Shown piece by piece: positions 52,274 to 60,853 of a stretch of 64,000 nucleotides of DNA. The stretch covers positions 186,001 through 250,000 of the forward strand of contig OZ244964.1 of NCBI GenBank assembly GCA_965222825.1, given 5' to 3'. The notes under the pieces are model-generated. The model had not been told where the DNA came from, made no database searches, and saw nothing but the letters and a program-made list of their open reading frames with translations. This DNA comes from G965207335 sp965222825 (GTDB lineage Bacteria; Pseudomonadota; Gammaproteobacteria; PS1; Pseudothioglobaceae). The position numbers and the translations under genes are program-made. Every line of letters begins with the position of its first letter. Within the stretch, counting starts at the first letter, position 1.

Positions 52274-53341
52274 TCAAATATCAACTAATAATTGTGCTTG
52301 TTGTTCAATAATAAGTGGTTCAATTACCTCTGCTAAATTACCTTCTAATATGTCTAATAACTTATAAAGAGTTAGATTAATTCTATGATCAGTTAGCCTA
52401 CCCTGAGGAAAATTATAAGTCCTAATTCGCTCTGACCTATCACCACTTCCTACTAATTGTTTGCGATTTTTTGCTATATTTTTATGTTGTTCTTGTTGTC
52501 TAGTATCTAAGATTCTTGATGCTAATATTGATAGTGCCTGAGCTTTATTTTTATGCTGTGAACGACCATCTTGGCACTCTACTACTACTCCTGTTGGTAT
52601 ATGGGTAACACGAACTGCTGAGTCAGTTTTATTAACATGTTGCCCCCCTGCTCCTGATGCCCTAAAAGTATCGATTCTAACATCACTTATATTAATATCA
52701 ATCTCTTCTATATTAGATACCTCAGGCATAATAGCAACTGTGCACGCTGAGGTATGCACCCTGCCCTGTGATTCTGTTTCTGGTATTCTTTGCACTCTGT
52801 GTGCTCCTGATTCAAATTTTAATTTAGCATATACATTATTACCTGTAATTTTAACAATAACTAACTTAAACCCTCCGTGTTCACCAGCATTACTGGTTAT
52901 TATTTCGCTTTGCCAGTTTTGTTTTTCTGCAAATCGTAAATACATTTTTAATAAATCTCCAGAAAAAATACTAGCCTCATCACCGCCTGTGCCAGCACGA
53001 ATTTCTAAAATAACATTTCTTGTATCATTTTCATCCTTAGGTAATAGGCTTTTTTGTAGGCTAAGTGTTAATTCTGCTAATAATTTCTTGCTATTTAGCA
53101 ATTCCTCTTTTGCCATTTCTCTTATTTCTAAATCATCTGCTACTAATAATCCTTCGGCTTCTTTTAAGTTTTTTTTTGCGTTTAGGTATTTATTATAATT
53201 ATCAACTATAGGACTAATTTGAGCGTGTTCTATAGACAAATCTTTAATAGTTTTATGCGTAGCATTACTAGCTAATAAAGCATTTATTTCGTCTAAACGC
53301 AATGATGTTTGTTCTAGTCTTGCTAATAGCGATGCTTTCAT
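52274..53341 (-). CDS. prfA: Peptide chain release factor 1
   Basis: The 355-residue protein has the GGQ catalytic motif in RASGAGGQHVNKTDSAVRV (Gly232-Gln234 region) and an N-terminal coiled region; the codon-recognition PxT-type segment lies before it. RF1 reads UAA and UAG. Its start overlaps the hemA stop (TAATG). prmC, often next, is absent; fur follows convergently. Confidence 0.96.
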   Translation of the reverse strand: MKASLLARLEQTSLRLDEINALLASNATHKTIKDLSIEHAQISPIVDNYNKYLNAKKNLKEAEGLLVADDLEIREMAKEELLNSKKLLAELTLSLQKSLLPKDENDTRNVILEIRAGTGGDEASIFSGDLLKMYLRFAEKQNWQSEIITSNAGEHGGFKLVIVKITGNNVYAKLKFESGAHRVQRIPETESQGRVHTSACTVAIMPEVSNIEEIDINISDVRIDTFRASGAGGQHVNKTDSAVRVTHIPTGVVVECQDGRSQHKNKAQALSILASRILDTRQQEQHKNIAKNRKQLVGSGDRSERIRTYNFPQGRLTDHRINLTLYKLLDILEGNLAEVIEPLIIEQQAQLLVDI

Positions 53342-54543
53342 TATTTTTTTTTAATATTATTAAATGTTTTGTGTAATAATTTATTAGTTAGTTGGTCTGC
53401 TAAGGTTTTTATAACAGTTGAGATATCATCGCCTTTATTTATTTTTTTTAATGCCTTATCTAATAATTGTTGTTTAATCTCATTAGCTTTATCTTTGTAT
53501 TGGGTGATAATTTCTTCTTGTGGCAATGATTCTAGCCATAGTTTAAAATCTTGCATATGTTTATCAATAATATTTTCTGCTAGTAGTTTTTCTTGATTTC
53601 TATTAGCAATATTTTGCTCTACTACTTGCTTTAAATCATCAATAGTATAAAGATAAATATCCTCTAATTGCTCAACTTCAGGCTCAATATCCCTAGGGAG
53701 TGCTATATCTAAGATAAACATTGGCATTCGTTTTCTTTGTTTTAGAGCACTTTCAATAATACCCTTACCCAAAATAGGAACAGGGCTTGCTGTTGCAGAG
53801 ATAATAATATCTGCTTTGTATAAATGATTTGCTAAATCTGTTAGACTAATTGCAAGAGCATTGTATTTATTGGCTATCTTATTTGCTTTGGCTATAGTTC
53901 TATTTGCTATTATTAATTTATTGATGTTTTTATCAACAAAATGCTTAGCTGATAATTCTATCATCTCATTAGCACCTATTAATAATATTGTTTGTTTACT
54001 CAAATCAGTAAAAATTTGTTTTGCTAGTTTTACCCCACAATATGCAACAGAAACAGGAGAGCTACCAATTTTAGTATTAGTTCTAATATTTTTTGCCACA
54101 AAAAAAGCATGCTGAAATAACTTTTTCATAACCTTATCTAAGGTTTTACTATCTTGGGCGATTTGATAACTTTCTTTTAGTTGTCCTAGTATTTGTGGCT
54201 CACCTACTACCAAAGAATCCATACCAGATGCTACCATAGATATATGTTTTATTGCCTCATCGTAATAAAACAAATTTATATATTGGCTAATTACATCTAT
54301 AGCTATATTATGGGTATTTGCAAACCAATTGGTCAATAATTTACTAGCTTTTTCTACGGTAAAATCAGTAGTAATAAAAATCTCAGATCTATTACAAGTT
54401 GATAGAATTACACAACTATTAATATAATTATGACTGTATAATTCAACTAAATTATTAATTAAATCATTCTTATTGAATGCTACTTTTTCTCTTATTTCAA
54501 TAGGTGCTAATTTATGATTAACACTAAGGATAATTATTTGCAT
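53341..54543 (-). CDS. hemA: Glutamyl-tRNA reductase HemA
   Basis: The 400-residue enzyme starts QIIILSVNHKLAPIEIREKV and has the catalytic Cys in ILSTCNRSEIF. It also has GMDSLVVGEPQILGQLKESY, ILLIGANEMIELSAKHF (NADPH) and LFIL-like MFILDIALPRDIEPEV. It makes glutamate-1-semialdehyde, the first step of haem synthesis that also feeds CysG, CtaB and CtaA. The C-terminal dimerisation helix is present. hemA-prfA is a conserved pair. Confidence 0.95.
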   Translation of the reverse strand: MQIIILSVNHKLAPIEIREKVAFNKNDLINNLVELYSHNYINSCVILSTCNRSEIFITTDFTVEKASKLLTNWFANTHNIAIDVISQYINLFYYDEAIKHISMVASGMDSLVVGEPQILGQLKESYQIAQDSKTLDKVMKKLFQHAFFVAKNIRTNTKIGSSPVSVAYCGVKLAKQIFTDLSKQTILLIGANEMIELSAKHFVDKNINKLIIANRTIAKANKIANKYNALAISLTDLANHLYKADIIISATASPVPILGKGIIESALKQRKRMPMFILDIALPRDIEPEVEQLEDIYLYTIDDLKQVVEQNIANRNQEKLLAENIIDKHMQDFKLWLESLPQEEIITQYKDKANEIKQQLLDKALKKINKGDDISTVIKTLADQLTNKLLHKTFNNIKKK

Positions 54544-54557
54544 ATTTTAAATACTAC

Positions 54558-54690
54558 GAGACCTTTGCACAGTAATGGCTTTTATATCTGTAATATTGTT
54601 TAGAATAATATACTTTTTATTAATGTGATTTTTCATTTAAGAAATACTGATTTTAGTTATTTTTAGCATTTTTAGTTACTAGGCATATAT
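54558..54690. mobile_element. IS5-type MITE, copy 5 (degraded)
   Basis: GAGACCTTTGCACAGTAA begins the element; the terminal string is the classic IS5-type end. The rest keeps TTTTAGTTATTTTTAGCATT in the reverse sense relative to copy 1. The right terminus is not clear. It fills the hemA-ruvB divergent gap, with its left end 15 bp upstream of the hemA start. Confidence 0.55.
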
Positions 54691-54761
54691 TATACATTAT
54701 TGTTTATGAATAACATTCTCAAAAGCAGTTATTAAATTACACCATTTTAGAATAACTATTT

Positions 54762-55784
54762 ATGATTGAAGAAGATAATATATTAAGCTCAATTCAACAA
54801 AAAAATGATATTGTAATTGCAAATTCTGTTCGTCCGCAAAAAATATCAGACTACATAGGGCAAAAAGATATTATTGAGCAAATGCTATTGTTTATCAAAG
54901 CTGCTAAAAAACGCCAATCAACCTTAGATCATTGTTTAATTTATGGTCCTCCTGGTCTTGGAAAAACCACACTTGCTAATATAATTGCCAATGAAATGGG
55001 AGGCAAGCTAATTAAAACCTCAGGTCCCATACTAGAGCGTTCTGGAGATTTAGCGGCTATTTTGACTAAATTAGAAGCAAATGATTTATTATTTATTGAT
55101 GAAATTCATAGACTAAACCCAGTAGTAGAAGAGATTTTATACCCAGCATTAGAAGATTTTAAACTAGATATAATGATAGGCGAAGGTGTAGCAGCACACT
55201 CTATGCAACTAGATTTAGCACCATTTACCTTAATAGGTGCTACAACTAGGGCTGGAATGCTAACCTCACCTCTTAGAGATAGATTTGGCATTATACAACG
55301 CTTAGAATTTTATAATATTGAAGATTTAGAAAAAATAATTGCTCGCTCTGCTAATATTTTAGGTATTGTAGCAGAATTTGGTGGCACTACAGAAATAGCA
55401 AAACGCTCACGAGGAACACCTAGAATAGCTAATAGATTATTAAGAAGAGTGAGGGATTTTTCTGATATTAAAAATAATGGCATTATTAATAAACCAGTAG
55501 CTAAAGAGGCATTAACAATATTAAAAGTAGATATTATGGGGCTAGAGTCATTAGATAGGGAATATTTAGCAACAATAGCAGTAAAATTCTCAGGTGGTCC
55601 GGTTGGTATTGAAACCATAGCAACAGCCATAGGTGAGGAAAAAGGTACTATAGAAGATATGGTTGAGCCGTATTTAATACAAAAAGGGTTAATAATGCGT
55701 AGCCCTAGGGGTAGAATTGCCACAGAACTAACTTATAAGCACCTTGGCATTAAGGCTAAAACAGAACAAAATAGTTTATTCTAA
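54762..55784 (+). CDS. ruvB: Holliday junction helicase subunit RuvB
   Basis: The 340-residue AAA+ motor has GPPGLGKTT at residues 62-70, LFIDEIHRL (Walker B), TLIGATTRAGMLTSPLRDRF and a C-terminal winged helix with RGRIATELTYKHLG. It drives branch migration with RuvA. ruvA and ruvC are not adjacent; the gene is alone. Motifs are complete. Confidence 0.97.
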   Translation: MIEEDNILSSIQQKNDIVIANSVRPQKISDYIGQKDIIEQMLLFIKAAKKRQSTLDHCLIYGPPGLGKTTLANIIANEMGGKLIKTSGPILERSGDLAAILTKLEANDLLFIDEIHRLNPVVEEILYPALEDFKLDIMIGEGVAAHSMQLDLAPFTLIGATTRAGMLTSPLRDRFGIIQRLEFYNIEDLEKIIARSANILGIVAEFGGTTEIAKRSRGTPRIANRLLRRVRDFSDIKNNGIINKPVAKEALTILKVDIMGLESLDREYLATIAVKFSGGPVGIETIATAIGEEKGTIEDMVEPYLIQKGLIMRSPRGRIATELTYKHLGIKAKTEQNSLF

Positions 55785-55795
55785 TTTAGTTTGGA

Positions 55796-57205
55796 CTACA
55801 TATAGGCATTTTCTTTATAACTATGGTCTGTGGAGTCTATTACCCCGCTAACCTCAGGAAAATGTGCTTTTAGTTGTGTTTCAACCCCATTTTTTAAGGT
55901 TGCCGCAACCGAGCTACAACCTTGACAACCACCACTAAAATTTAGCACTACTGCATTGTTTTTAGTAATTTCTACTAATTCTATAAAACCTCCGTGAGAT
56001 GCTAATTGAGGGCTAACTTCTGAGGCTATAAAATATCCTATTTTATCAAATAATGGGGCGTCTTCTTTTGGAGGCTCGCCTTTTGCGTTTGGAGCACTAA
56101 TAGTAAGTTTTTTCTGCTCCCCTTCTATTTTTAATTGTACAAAAGAGTCTTTTAAATAAGGAATATTTACCTCATCTATATAGGTATCAAAACCATTATA
56201 ACTAAACTTATTATAATTAGTGCTTAAATCCTTAGGATAACAAAAATTAAAGCCAACAGTAGCAATTGGTGTGCCGGCTTTTTCTACATCTATTTTTAGT
56301 GCTAGCCCCTTGTTATCTTGTTGGTCAAATAAATTAGCAATATATTGCTCTGCATCATCATCAATTTTAAACATACACCTCACCTCTATATTATCAATTA
56401 ATCTTATTTTATCTAATACTACTGCCGATATAATTACTATATTATCATAGTTATTGCATTCTAGCAAATTATTAGTGTCTACTATAGCAAAATATTCAAT
56501 AATAAAATATTTTTTTAGTTCATTTATTGCATATTTTTTAACACTGGATATGTCATTATTATCTAATAACATATTTTTAGCATTTAGTAAAGTTTTATAA
56601 AAAATAGGGGCAATCTTTCTAGCGCCTGTGGTTAAGTATTCATTTCTAGTGCTACAAGCTAAACCATCTGTCTCTCTAACTGTATCAATAGCAATAATTT
56701 TAATATTTAATAAAAAATCCGTAACTAATTTTTTAATAATATGTAATTGCTGGTAATCTTTATTACCAAAAATAGCAAAATCCGCTTGAATAAGGGTAAA
56801 TAATTTCATTACTAGCAAACTAATACCATGAAAAAATTGAGAACGAGTAGCACCACACCACTTATTAGCAATACTAGGTGCTAGTATTTTAAATCCATTA
56901 TCTAGAGGATATATATCTTTAGTATCTGGTATAAAAATTACATCTGTTGAATAATTAGCTAATAATTCGCTATCTTGTGCTAAATTGCGGGGATAAGTTG
57001 CTAAGTCCTCATTTTTAGAAAACTGTGCTGGATTAACAAAAATACTCACTACCACAACATCAGCTAACTCTTTAGCTCGTTTAACTAGTGCTAAATGTCC
57101 TGCGTGTAAACCACCCATTGTTGGCACTAAGGCAATGGTTTTTCCTTGTGCTTTTATGGTTTTAACCCATTGTTTAATATTAGTTATGGTGTTGATTGTT
57201 TGCAT
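55796..57205 (-). CDS. panC-nfuA: Fused pantothenate synthetase PanC and Fe-S carrier NfuA
   Basis: Residues 1-277 are PanC: PTMGGLHAGH (28-37), FVNPAQF, NKDYQQL and STRNEYL. Residues 278-469 are NfuA: an A-type-like domain from MFKIDDDAEQYI, then the Nfu domain HGGFIELVEI and GGCQGCSS (Cys427, Cys430). PanC joins pantoate and beta-alanine; NfuA carries a [4Fe-4S] cluster. No stop separates them. GAGGTGAGGTGT precedes ATG 56374 (residue 278), so NfuA may also be made alone. Normally these are separate genes. Confidence 0.93.
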   Translation of the reverse strand: MQTINTITNIKQWVKTIKAQGKTIALVPTMGGLHAGHLALVKRAKELADVVVVSIFVNPAQFSKNEDLATYPRNLAQDSELLANYSTDVIFIPDTKDIYPLDNGFKILAPSIANKWCGATRSQFFHGISLLVMKLFTLIQADFAIFGNKDYQQLHIIKKLVTDFLLNIKIIAIDTVRETDGLACSTRNEYLTTGARKIAPIFYKTLLNAKNMLLDNNDISSVKKYAINELKKYFIIEYFAIVDTNNLLECNNYDNIVIISAVVLDKIRLIDNIEVRCMFKIDDDAEQYIANLFDQQDNKGLALKIDVEKAGTPIATVGFNFCYPKDLSTNYNKFSYNGFDTYIDEVNIPYLKDSFVQLKIEGEQKKLTISAPNAKGEPPKEDAPLFDKIGYFIASEVSPQLASHGGFIELVEITKNNAVVLNFSGGCQGCSSVAATLKNGVETQLKAHFPEVSGVIDSTDHSYKENAYM

Positions 57206-57395
57206 ATAATAATAGAATTAATAAACTTCTTTTCTGTGTGTAATTCTAATAATATTTATAAGTAAAATATTATTTATTTGCTATGGATAATTAGCGAATA
57301 CATTATACTATAAAGTAGGAATATATTAAATTAGAGAGTTTTTACTAGGTAAATTTTTGTATTAAGAATGTTTTTTTGAGTTTATCATAAAATAT

Positions 57396-58172
57396 TTAAA
57401 AACTATGCTCTTTTGTTGGAAAACTTTGACTTTTAACAGCTTTAGCAAATGCTTTTATTGCACCTGCTATGCTGTTTGTTTCTACTAAGAAGTTTTTGGC
57501 AAATTTAGGTGGCTTACTAATGCCTAAAATATCAGTTAATACTAGCACTTGCCCATCACAGTCAATACCTGCACCTATGCCAATAACAGGGATTTTTAAG
57601 ATGTTAGTAATTTTTTTAGCAAGTTTTGCTGGCACACATTCTAAAACTAGCATTTTTACCCCTATTTGCTCTAAAAGTTTGGCGTCTTTAATAATTTTAT
57701 CAGCTTCATCTTGACTACGGCCTTGCACTTTATAATCAGCTATTTTTTTAATAGATTGAGGCAATAATCCTAAGTGTCCACAAACAGCAATATCATTAGC
57801 AATTAAAGCCTTAATAACGCTTGCTTTTTCGCTGCCGCCTTCTAACTTAATCATTTTTACCCCACACTGATAAAATTTGTTAGCATTTTTTAGAGCTAGT
57901 TCTGTATTTTCATAACTTTTATAAGGCATATCTGCTACTAATAAGGTATTTTTTACTTGTTTTGCTACTATTTTAGTATGATACAACATATCTGCCATAC
58001 TAACAGACAAAGTATTATCACAGCCTTGAACCACCATACCCAAAGAATCACCAACCAAAATAATATCTAGCCCTGAGTTATCAATAATATTAGCAAATAA
58101 AGCATCATAAGCTGTAAGTGCTGTTATCTTAGTTTTAGTTTTTTTTTGTTGTAATTCTGCTATGGTAATCAT
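57396..58172 (-). CDS. panB: 3-methyl-2-oxobutanoate hydroxymethyltransferase PanB
   Basis: The 258-residue TIM-barrel enzyme makes ketopantoate. Seen are KITALTAYDALFANI, ILVGDSLGMVVQG, LVADMPYKSY, VKMIKLEGGSE and GIGAGIDCDGQVLVLTDILG. It precedes panC by about 190 bp, forming the panB-panC pair. The length is normal and the motifs are complete. Confidence 0.96.
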   Translation of the reverse strand: MITIAELQQKKTKTKITALTAYDALFANIIDNSGLDIILVGDSLGMVVQGCDNTLSVSMADMLYHTKIVAKQVKNTLLVADMPYKSYENTELALKNANKFYQCGVKMIKLEGGSEKASVIKALIANDIAVCGHLGLLPQSIKKIADYKVQGRSQDEADKIIKDAKLLEQIGVKMLVLECVPAKLAKKITNILKIPVIGIGAGIDCDGQVLVLTDILGISKPPKFAKNFLVETNSIAGAIKAFAKAVKSQSFPTKEHSF

Positions 58173-58476
58173 TTTATAAAACTATACTTCATTATTAACT
58201 TATACTGTTTGCAAGAATAAGTTATATGATATAGTATTTATATTTGTGAATTGTGTATTTGCAAAAAATCTTAGTGCTAATTGTTACTAACACGGTGATT
58301 TTATATTAGCTCAGATGGGACCAAGTAGTTGTGCTAGATTGTATCTTTATTTGTTGAATTTTACTTATTGACAATTATGTTTTTAAAAAAGCAAAACTTT
58401 GATTATGTAGAATTATTCTGCTCTTTATTTAAAAAAAGCCTTGTAATTACTTCAAGGTTAAGCAAAAACCCAACCC
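58173..58476. other. Gene-free spacer upstream of panB and beyond the chimeric repeat
   Basis: I find no ORF or strong signal. A short hairpin AAGCCTTGTAATTACTTCAAGG (near 58435) could terminate the minus-strand peptide locus. The remainder is AT-rich, and holds the panB promoter, which I cannot place. Confidence 0.4.
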
Positions 58477-58622
58477 TTAGAATATAAAAAAGTTAGACTT
58501 TAATTATTTTAATTAGCCATTACTTCCAAGAGTGCCAACACTTCCAAGACTTGCTACAGTGCTAACAGTGCCACTTGCAGTGCCACTAGAACTAAGAGTT
58601 CCTATACTACCAACTGTTCCTG
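58477..58622 (-). repeat. 146-bp direct repeat, copy 1 (peptide-core end)
   Basis: Identical over 146 bp to 58773-58918. It contains the 3' untranslated end and the core-coding part of peptide 8. The two copies lie 296 bp apart and flank the dapE fragment. Confidence 0.95.
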
Positions 58623-58764
58623 TGGCCAAGAATTCTTCAACTGCAACTACCATAGCAACAATAGCACCTTTCATATCAGCACTGCCTCTGCCATAAAGAA
58701 AGCCATTATTTTTTATAGCAGCAAATGGTGGGTAACTCCAAGCAAGCTCATCGCCAACTGGCAC
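58513..58764 (-). pseudogene. Chimeric ORF: DapE fragment joined to a precursor core
   Basis: The first 47 residues (from PVGDELAWSYPPFAAIKN to VEEFLAT) copy DapE, encoded at 61617-61768 with one base different over 152 bp (58622-58773). They are followed in frame by the complete core of peptide 8 (GTVGSIGTLSSSGTASGT and on). The only start is a GTG from within dapE, with no ribosome site, so it is likely not expressed. It shows a duplication that replaced the leader by a dapE piece. Confidence 0.9.
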
Positions 58765-58772
58765 AACATCAG

Positions 58773-58918
58773 TTAGAATATAAAAAAGTTAGACTTTAAT
58801 TATTTTAATTAGCCATTACTTCCAAGAGTGCCAACACTTCCAAGACTTGCTACAGTGCTAACAGTGCCACTTGCAGTGCCACTAGAACTAAGAGTTCCTA
58901 TACTACCAACTGTTCCTG
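58773..58918 (-). repeat. 146-bp direct repeat, copy 2 (in peptide 8)
   Basis: The original context of the repeat: core and 3' end of peptide 8, here attached to its own leader. Confidence 0.95.
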
Positions 58919-59129
58919 ATGTTGCGGCTGCTGATATGTTATCTAATTGTTGATTTAAAAAGTTTTCATTTGGAAAAACAATATAAGTAGTGTCTTTTGT
59001 TGATCTATGAACCTTGTATTCTACATTAGATAAAGAACTGCCTATTTCTTTTTCAATTGCTTGACGCGGGTCTTTTAATAACTCTTTACGAAAGTTTTTA
59101 TCATATAACCTATTATCTGTAACATTCAT
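58809..59129 (-). CDS. NHLP-leader-type precursor-like peptide 8
   Basis: The 106-residue protein has a leader (FRKELLKDPRQAIEKEIG, VEYKVHRSTKDTTYIVFP, then NISAAATS) that is the closest of the set to canonical NHLP leaders, where EEFG often follows the NP segment. Its core has GTVGSIGTLSSSGTASG, then TVSTVASLGSVG and TLGSNG, without Cys. AGGAG lies 8 bases before ATG. It follows trmD by 150 bp. The core is duplicated downstream in a chimera. Confidence 0.75.
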   Translation of the reverse strand: MNVTDNRLYDKNFRKELLKDPRQAIEKEIGSSLSNVEYKVHRSTKDTTYIVFPNENFLNQQLDNISAAATSGTVGSIGTLSSSGTASGTVSTVASLGSVGTLGSNG

Positions 59130-59281
59130 TTTTATCTCCTTATATTTTATTAGACAACATTAATTATACTTGTCATAATTATATATTATTACAAAAGTAT
59201 ATTACAAAATATAAAGTATGGATGTTACACTTTAAAAAAAATCAAACAAGTTTGTTTATTTTTGGAATTTGATATAAATAA

Positions 59282-59953
59282 CTATAACAATAAATCAGGG
59301 CGTTTTTTTTTGGTATTTAATAACGCTTGCTGTTTATTATATTGTGCAATCTTTGCATCATTACCACTTAACAAAATACTAGGCACTTTTTGATTATCAA
59401 TAAGCTCAGGGCGAGTATAAATAGGGGCTTCTAATAAACCATTGCTAAAACTATCATTGCTTGATTTTTCATTGCCTAGAGTGCCTGTTAATTGCCTGCT
59501 TATAACATCTATTAACACCATAGCTGGAATTTCACCACCACTTAGGACAAAATCCCCAATAGATAATTCTAAGTTAATATCAAACTCAATAAGCCTTTCA
59601 TCAATACCTTGATACCTGCCACACAATAGGGTTATATTATTATAATTGCTTAATTGTTGAGCTAATTTGTGATTTAATTTTTTACCCTGTGGCGATAAAT
59701 AAATAACTTTGCTGTTAGCCCTTTGTTGTTTAATTGTTGCTATACATTTACGAATTGGTGCTACTTGCATAACCATACCAGCACCACCGCCATAAGGTTT
59801 ATCATCAATATTGCAATATTTATTATCACTAAAATCTCTTAATTGCCATAATTTTAGCCTTAGTATATCATTATTAATTGCCCTAGCAACTACACCTTCT
59901 TTGGTAATAGCACTAAACATATCAGGGAATATAGTAATTATGTCAAAATACAT
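59282..59953 (-). CDS. trmD: tRNA (guanine-N1)-methyltransferase TrmD
   Basis: The SPOUT enzyme methylates G37. It starts YFDIITIFPDMFSAI, then GVVARAINN, YGGGAGMVMQVAPI, LCGRYQGIDERLIE, and SIGDFVLSGGEIPAMVLID, the knot and SAM site. I use ATG 59953; the frame extends to 59968 (RNKK), which comes from the inserted sequence. The rpsP-rimM-trmD-rplS operon is broken here. The first 85 bp are duplicated at 60769-60853. Confidence 0.96.
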   Translation of the reverse strand: MYFDIITIFPDMFSAITKEGVVARAINNDILRLKLWQLRDFSDNKYCNIDDKPYGGGAGMVMQVAPIRKCIATIKQQRANSKVIYLSPQGKKLNHKLAQQLSNYNNITLLCGRYQGIDERLIEFDINLELSIGDFVLSGGEIPAMVLIDVISRQLTGTLGNEKSSNDSFSNGLLEAPIYTRPELIDNQKVPSILLSGNDAKIAQYNKQQALLNTKKKRPDLLL

Positions 59954-60136
59954 TTTTTTATTTCGCACTTTTACCTAATTTAGTGGTTTTATTTTCATAT
60001 ATTATTTTATTTATAAACTCTACCGACCATGTTAACCCATAGTAGATATTAACACTAAGGGTTAAATAATATCTAATTTCTGTTAGTTTAACTTACAATA
60101 CTTAGGCAATGGTGAGGATTAAAATTAAATTTATTT

Positions 60137-60400
60137 TTAAAATAATTGTGAATGTGAACCTATTTTAACTAATTTAATACTTTCCTTGTCAAACAAATAA
60201 ATAACCAACATATCACCTCCTAAATGAAACTCCCTACAATCAAGATATTGACCTTTTAAACTATGGTATTTTGCCTCTATTGGTAAAGGTTTATTATCTC
60301 TAAGCAAGGTAATATAGTTAACAAATTTTTCAAATTGTCCATCAGTTAACCTTATTTTTTTAAATTCTTTGACAAAAGCATTGTGGCGTTTAATTTTCAT
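60137..60400 (-). CDS. YafQ-type RelE family toxin
   Basis: The 87-residue protein has the mRNA-interferase fold: KRHNAFVKEFKKI, YHSLKGQYLDCREFHLGGD, then MLVIYLF and GSHSQLF. HxLxG and the ECHIGPD-like REFHLGGD are characteristic of YafQ. Catalytic His residues are in CREFH and SHSQ. It overlaps its antitoxin by 11 bp. It would cleave mRNA on ribosomes if free. Confidence 0.9.
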   Translation of the reverse strand: MKIKRHNAFVKEFKKIRLTDGQFEKFVNYITLLRDNKPLPIEAKYHSLKGQYLDCREFHLGGDMLVIYLFDKESIKLVKIGSHSQLF

Positions 60401-60641
60401 TTAGCAATTCATCAATAGAAAAATTGCTAATATTTTTACCTGCTCGTGATTCTTTAATGGCTTTTTGTGTCTTTTTATTGGGAATTTTTACATCAAATGG
60501 CAAACCATTATGCAAATTAACCTGATGTAAAAATAAATTAAAAGCATTGCCCATAGTTAAACCTAAGGAATTAAAAATAATTTGTGCTTGTAGTTTTGCT
60601 TTTGTATCTAACTTAACACTGGTTGATTGTTTTTCTAACAT
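60390..60641 (-). CDS. RelB/DinJ family antitoxin
   Basis: The 83-residue antitoxin has the ribbon-helix-helix start STSVKLDTKAKLQAQIIF, then LGLTMGNAFNLFLHQVN, LPFDVKIPNKKTQKAI and an acidic C-terminus (FSIDELLNEN). It binds YafQ and probably represses its own promoter. With the toxin it forms a module inserted between dapE and trmD. Confidence 0.92.
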   Translation of the reverse strand: MLEKQSTSVKLDTKAKLQAQIIFNSLGLTMGNAFNLFLHQVNLHNGLPFDVKIPNKKTQKAIKESRAGKNISNFSIDELLNEN

Positions 60642-60768
60642 TGATATGCCCTTTTAATAATACTTTAGTGTTATTTTAGCATAACATTTGATTATTTGTG
60701 TATTATTTTAAATTATGCTATTTAGGAAACCTCTGATTAACCCTTAAATATTGCTTTTTTAAAATATT

Positions 60769-60853
60769 ATTATTAATTGCCCTAGCAACTACACCTTCTT
60801 TGGTAATAGCACTAAACATATCAGGGAATATAGTAATTATGTCAAAATACATT
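60769..60853 (-). repeat. Duplicated 5' end of trmD abutting dapE
   Basis: Identical over 85 bp to 59870-59954, the first 28 trmD codons. In this copy the ATG still overlaps the dapE end (AATGTATTTTGA supplies Val-Phe-stop of DapE). It shows that dapE and trmD were once overlapping neighbours. A 17-bp piece of the dispersed repeat lies at 60728-60744. Confidence 0.93.

Noticed and set aside
52740..53198. 152-codon plus-strand ORF inside prfA
   Set aside because: It is antisense to a complete, conserved release factor gene; long shadows are expected in such regions.
58513..58764. A ninth functional precursor gene
   Set aside because: It lacks an NHLP leader and ribosome site; its start is an internal GTG copied from dapE.
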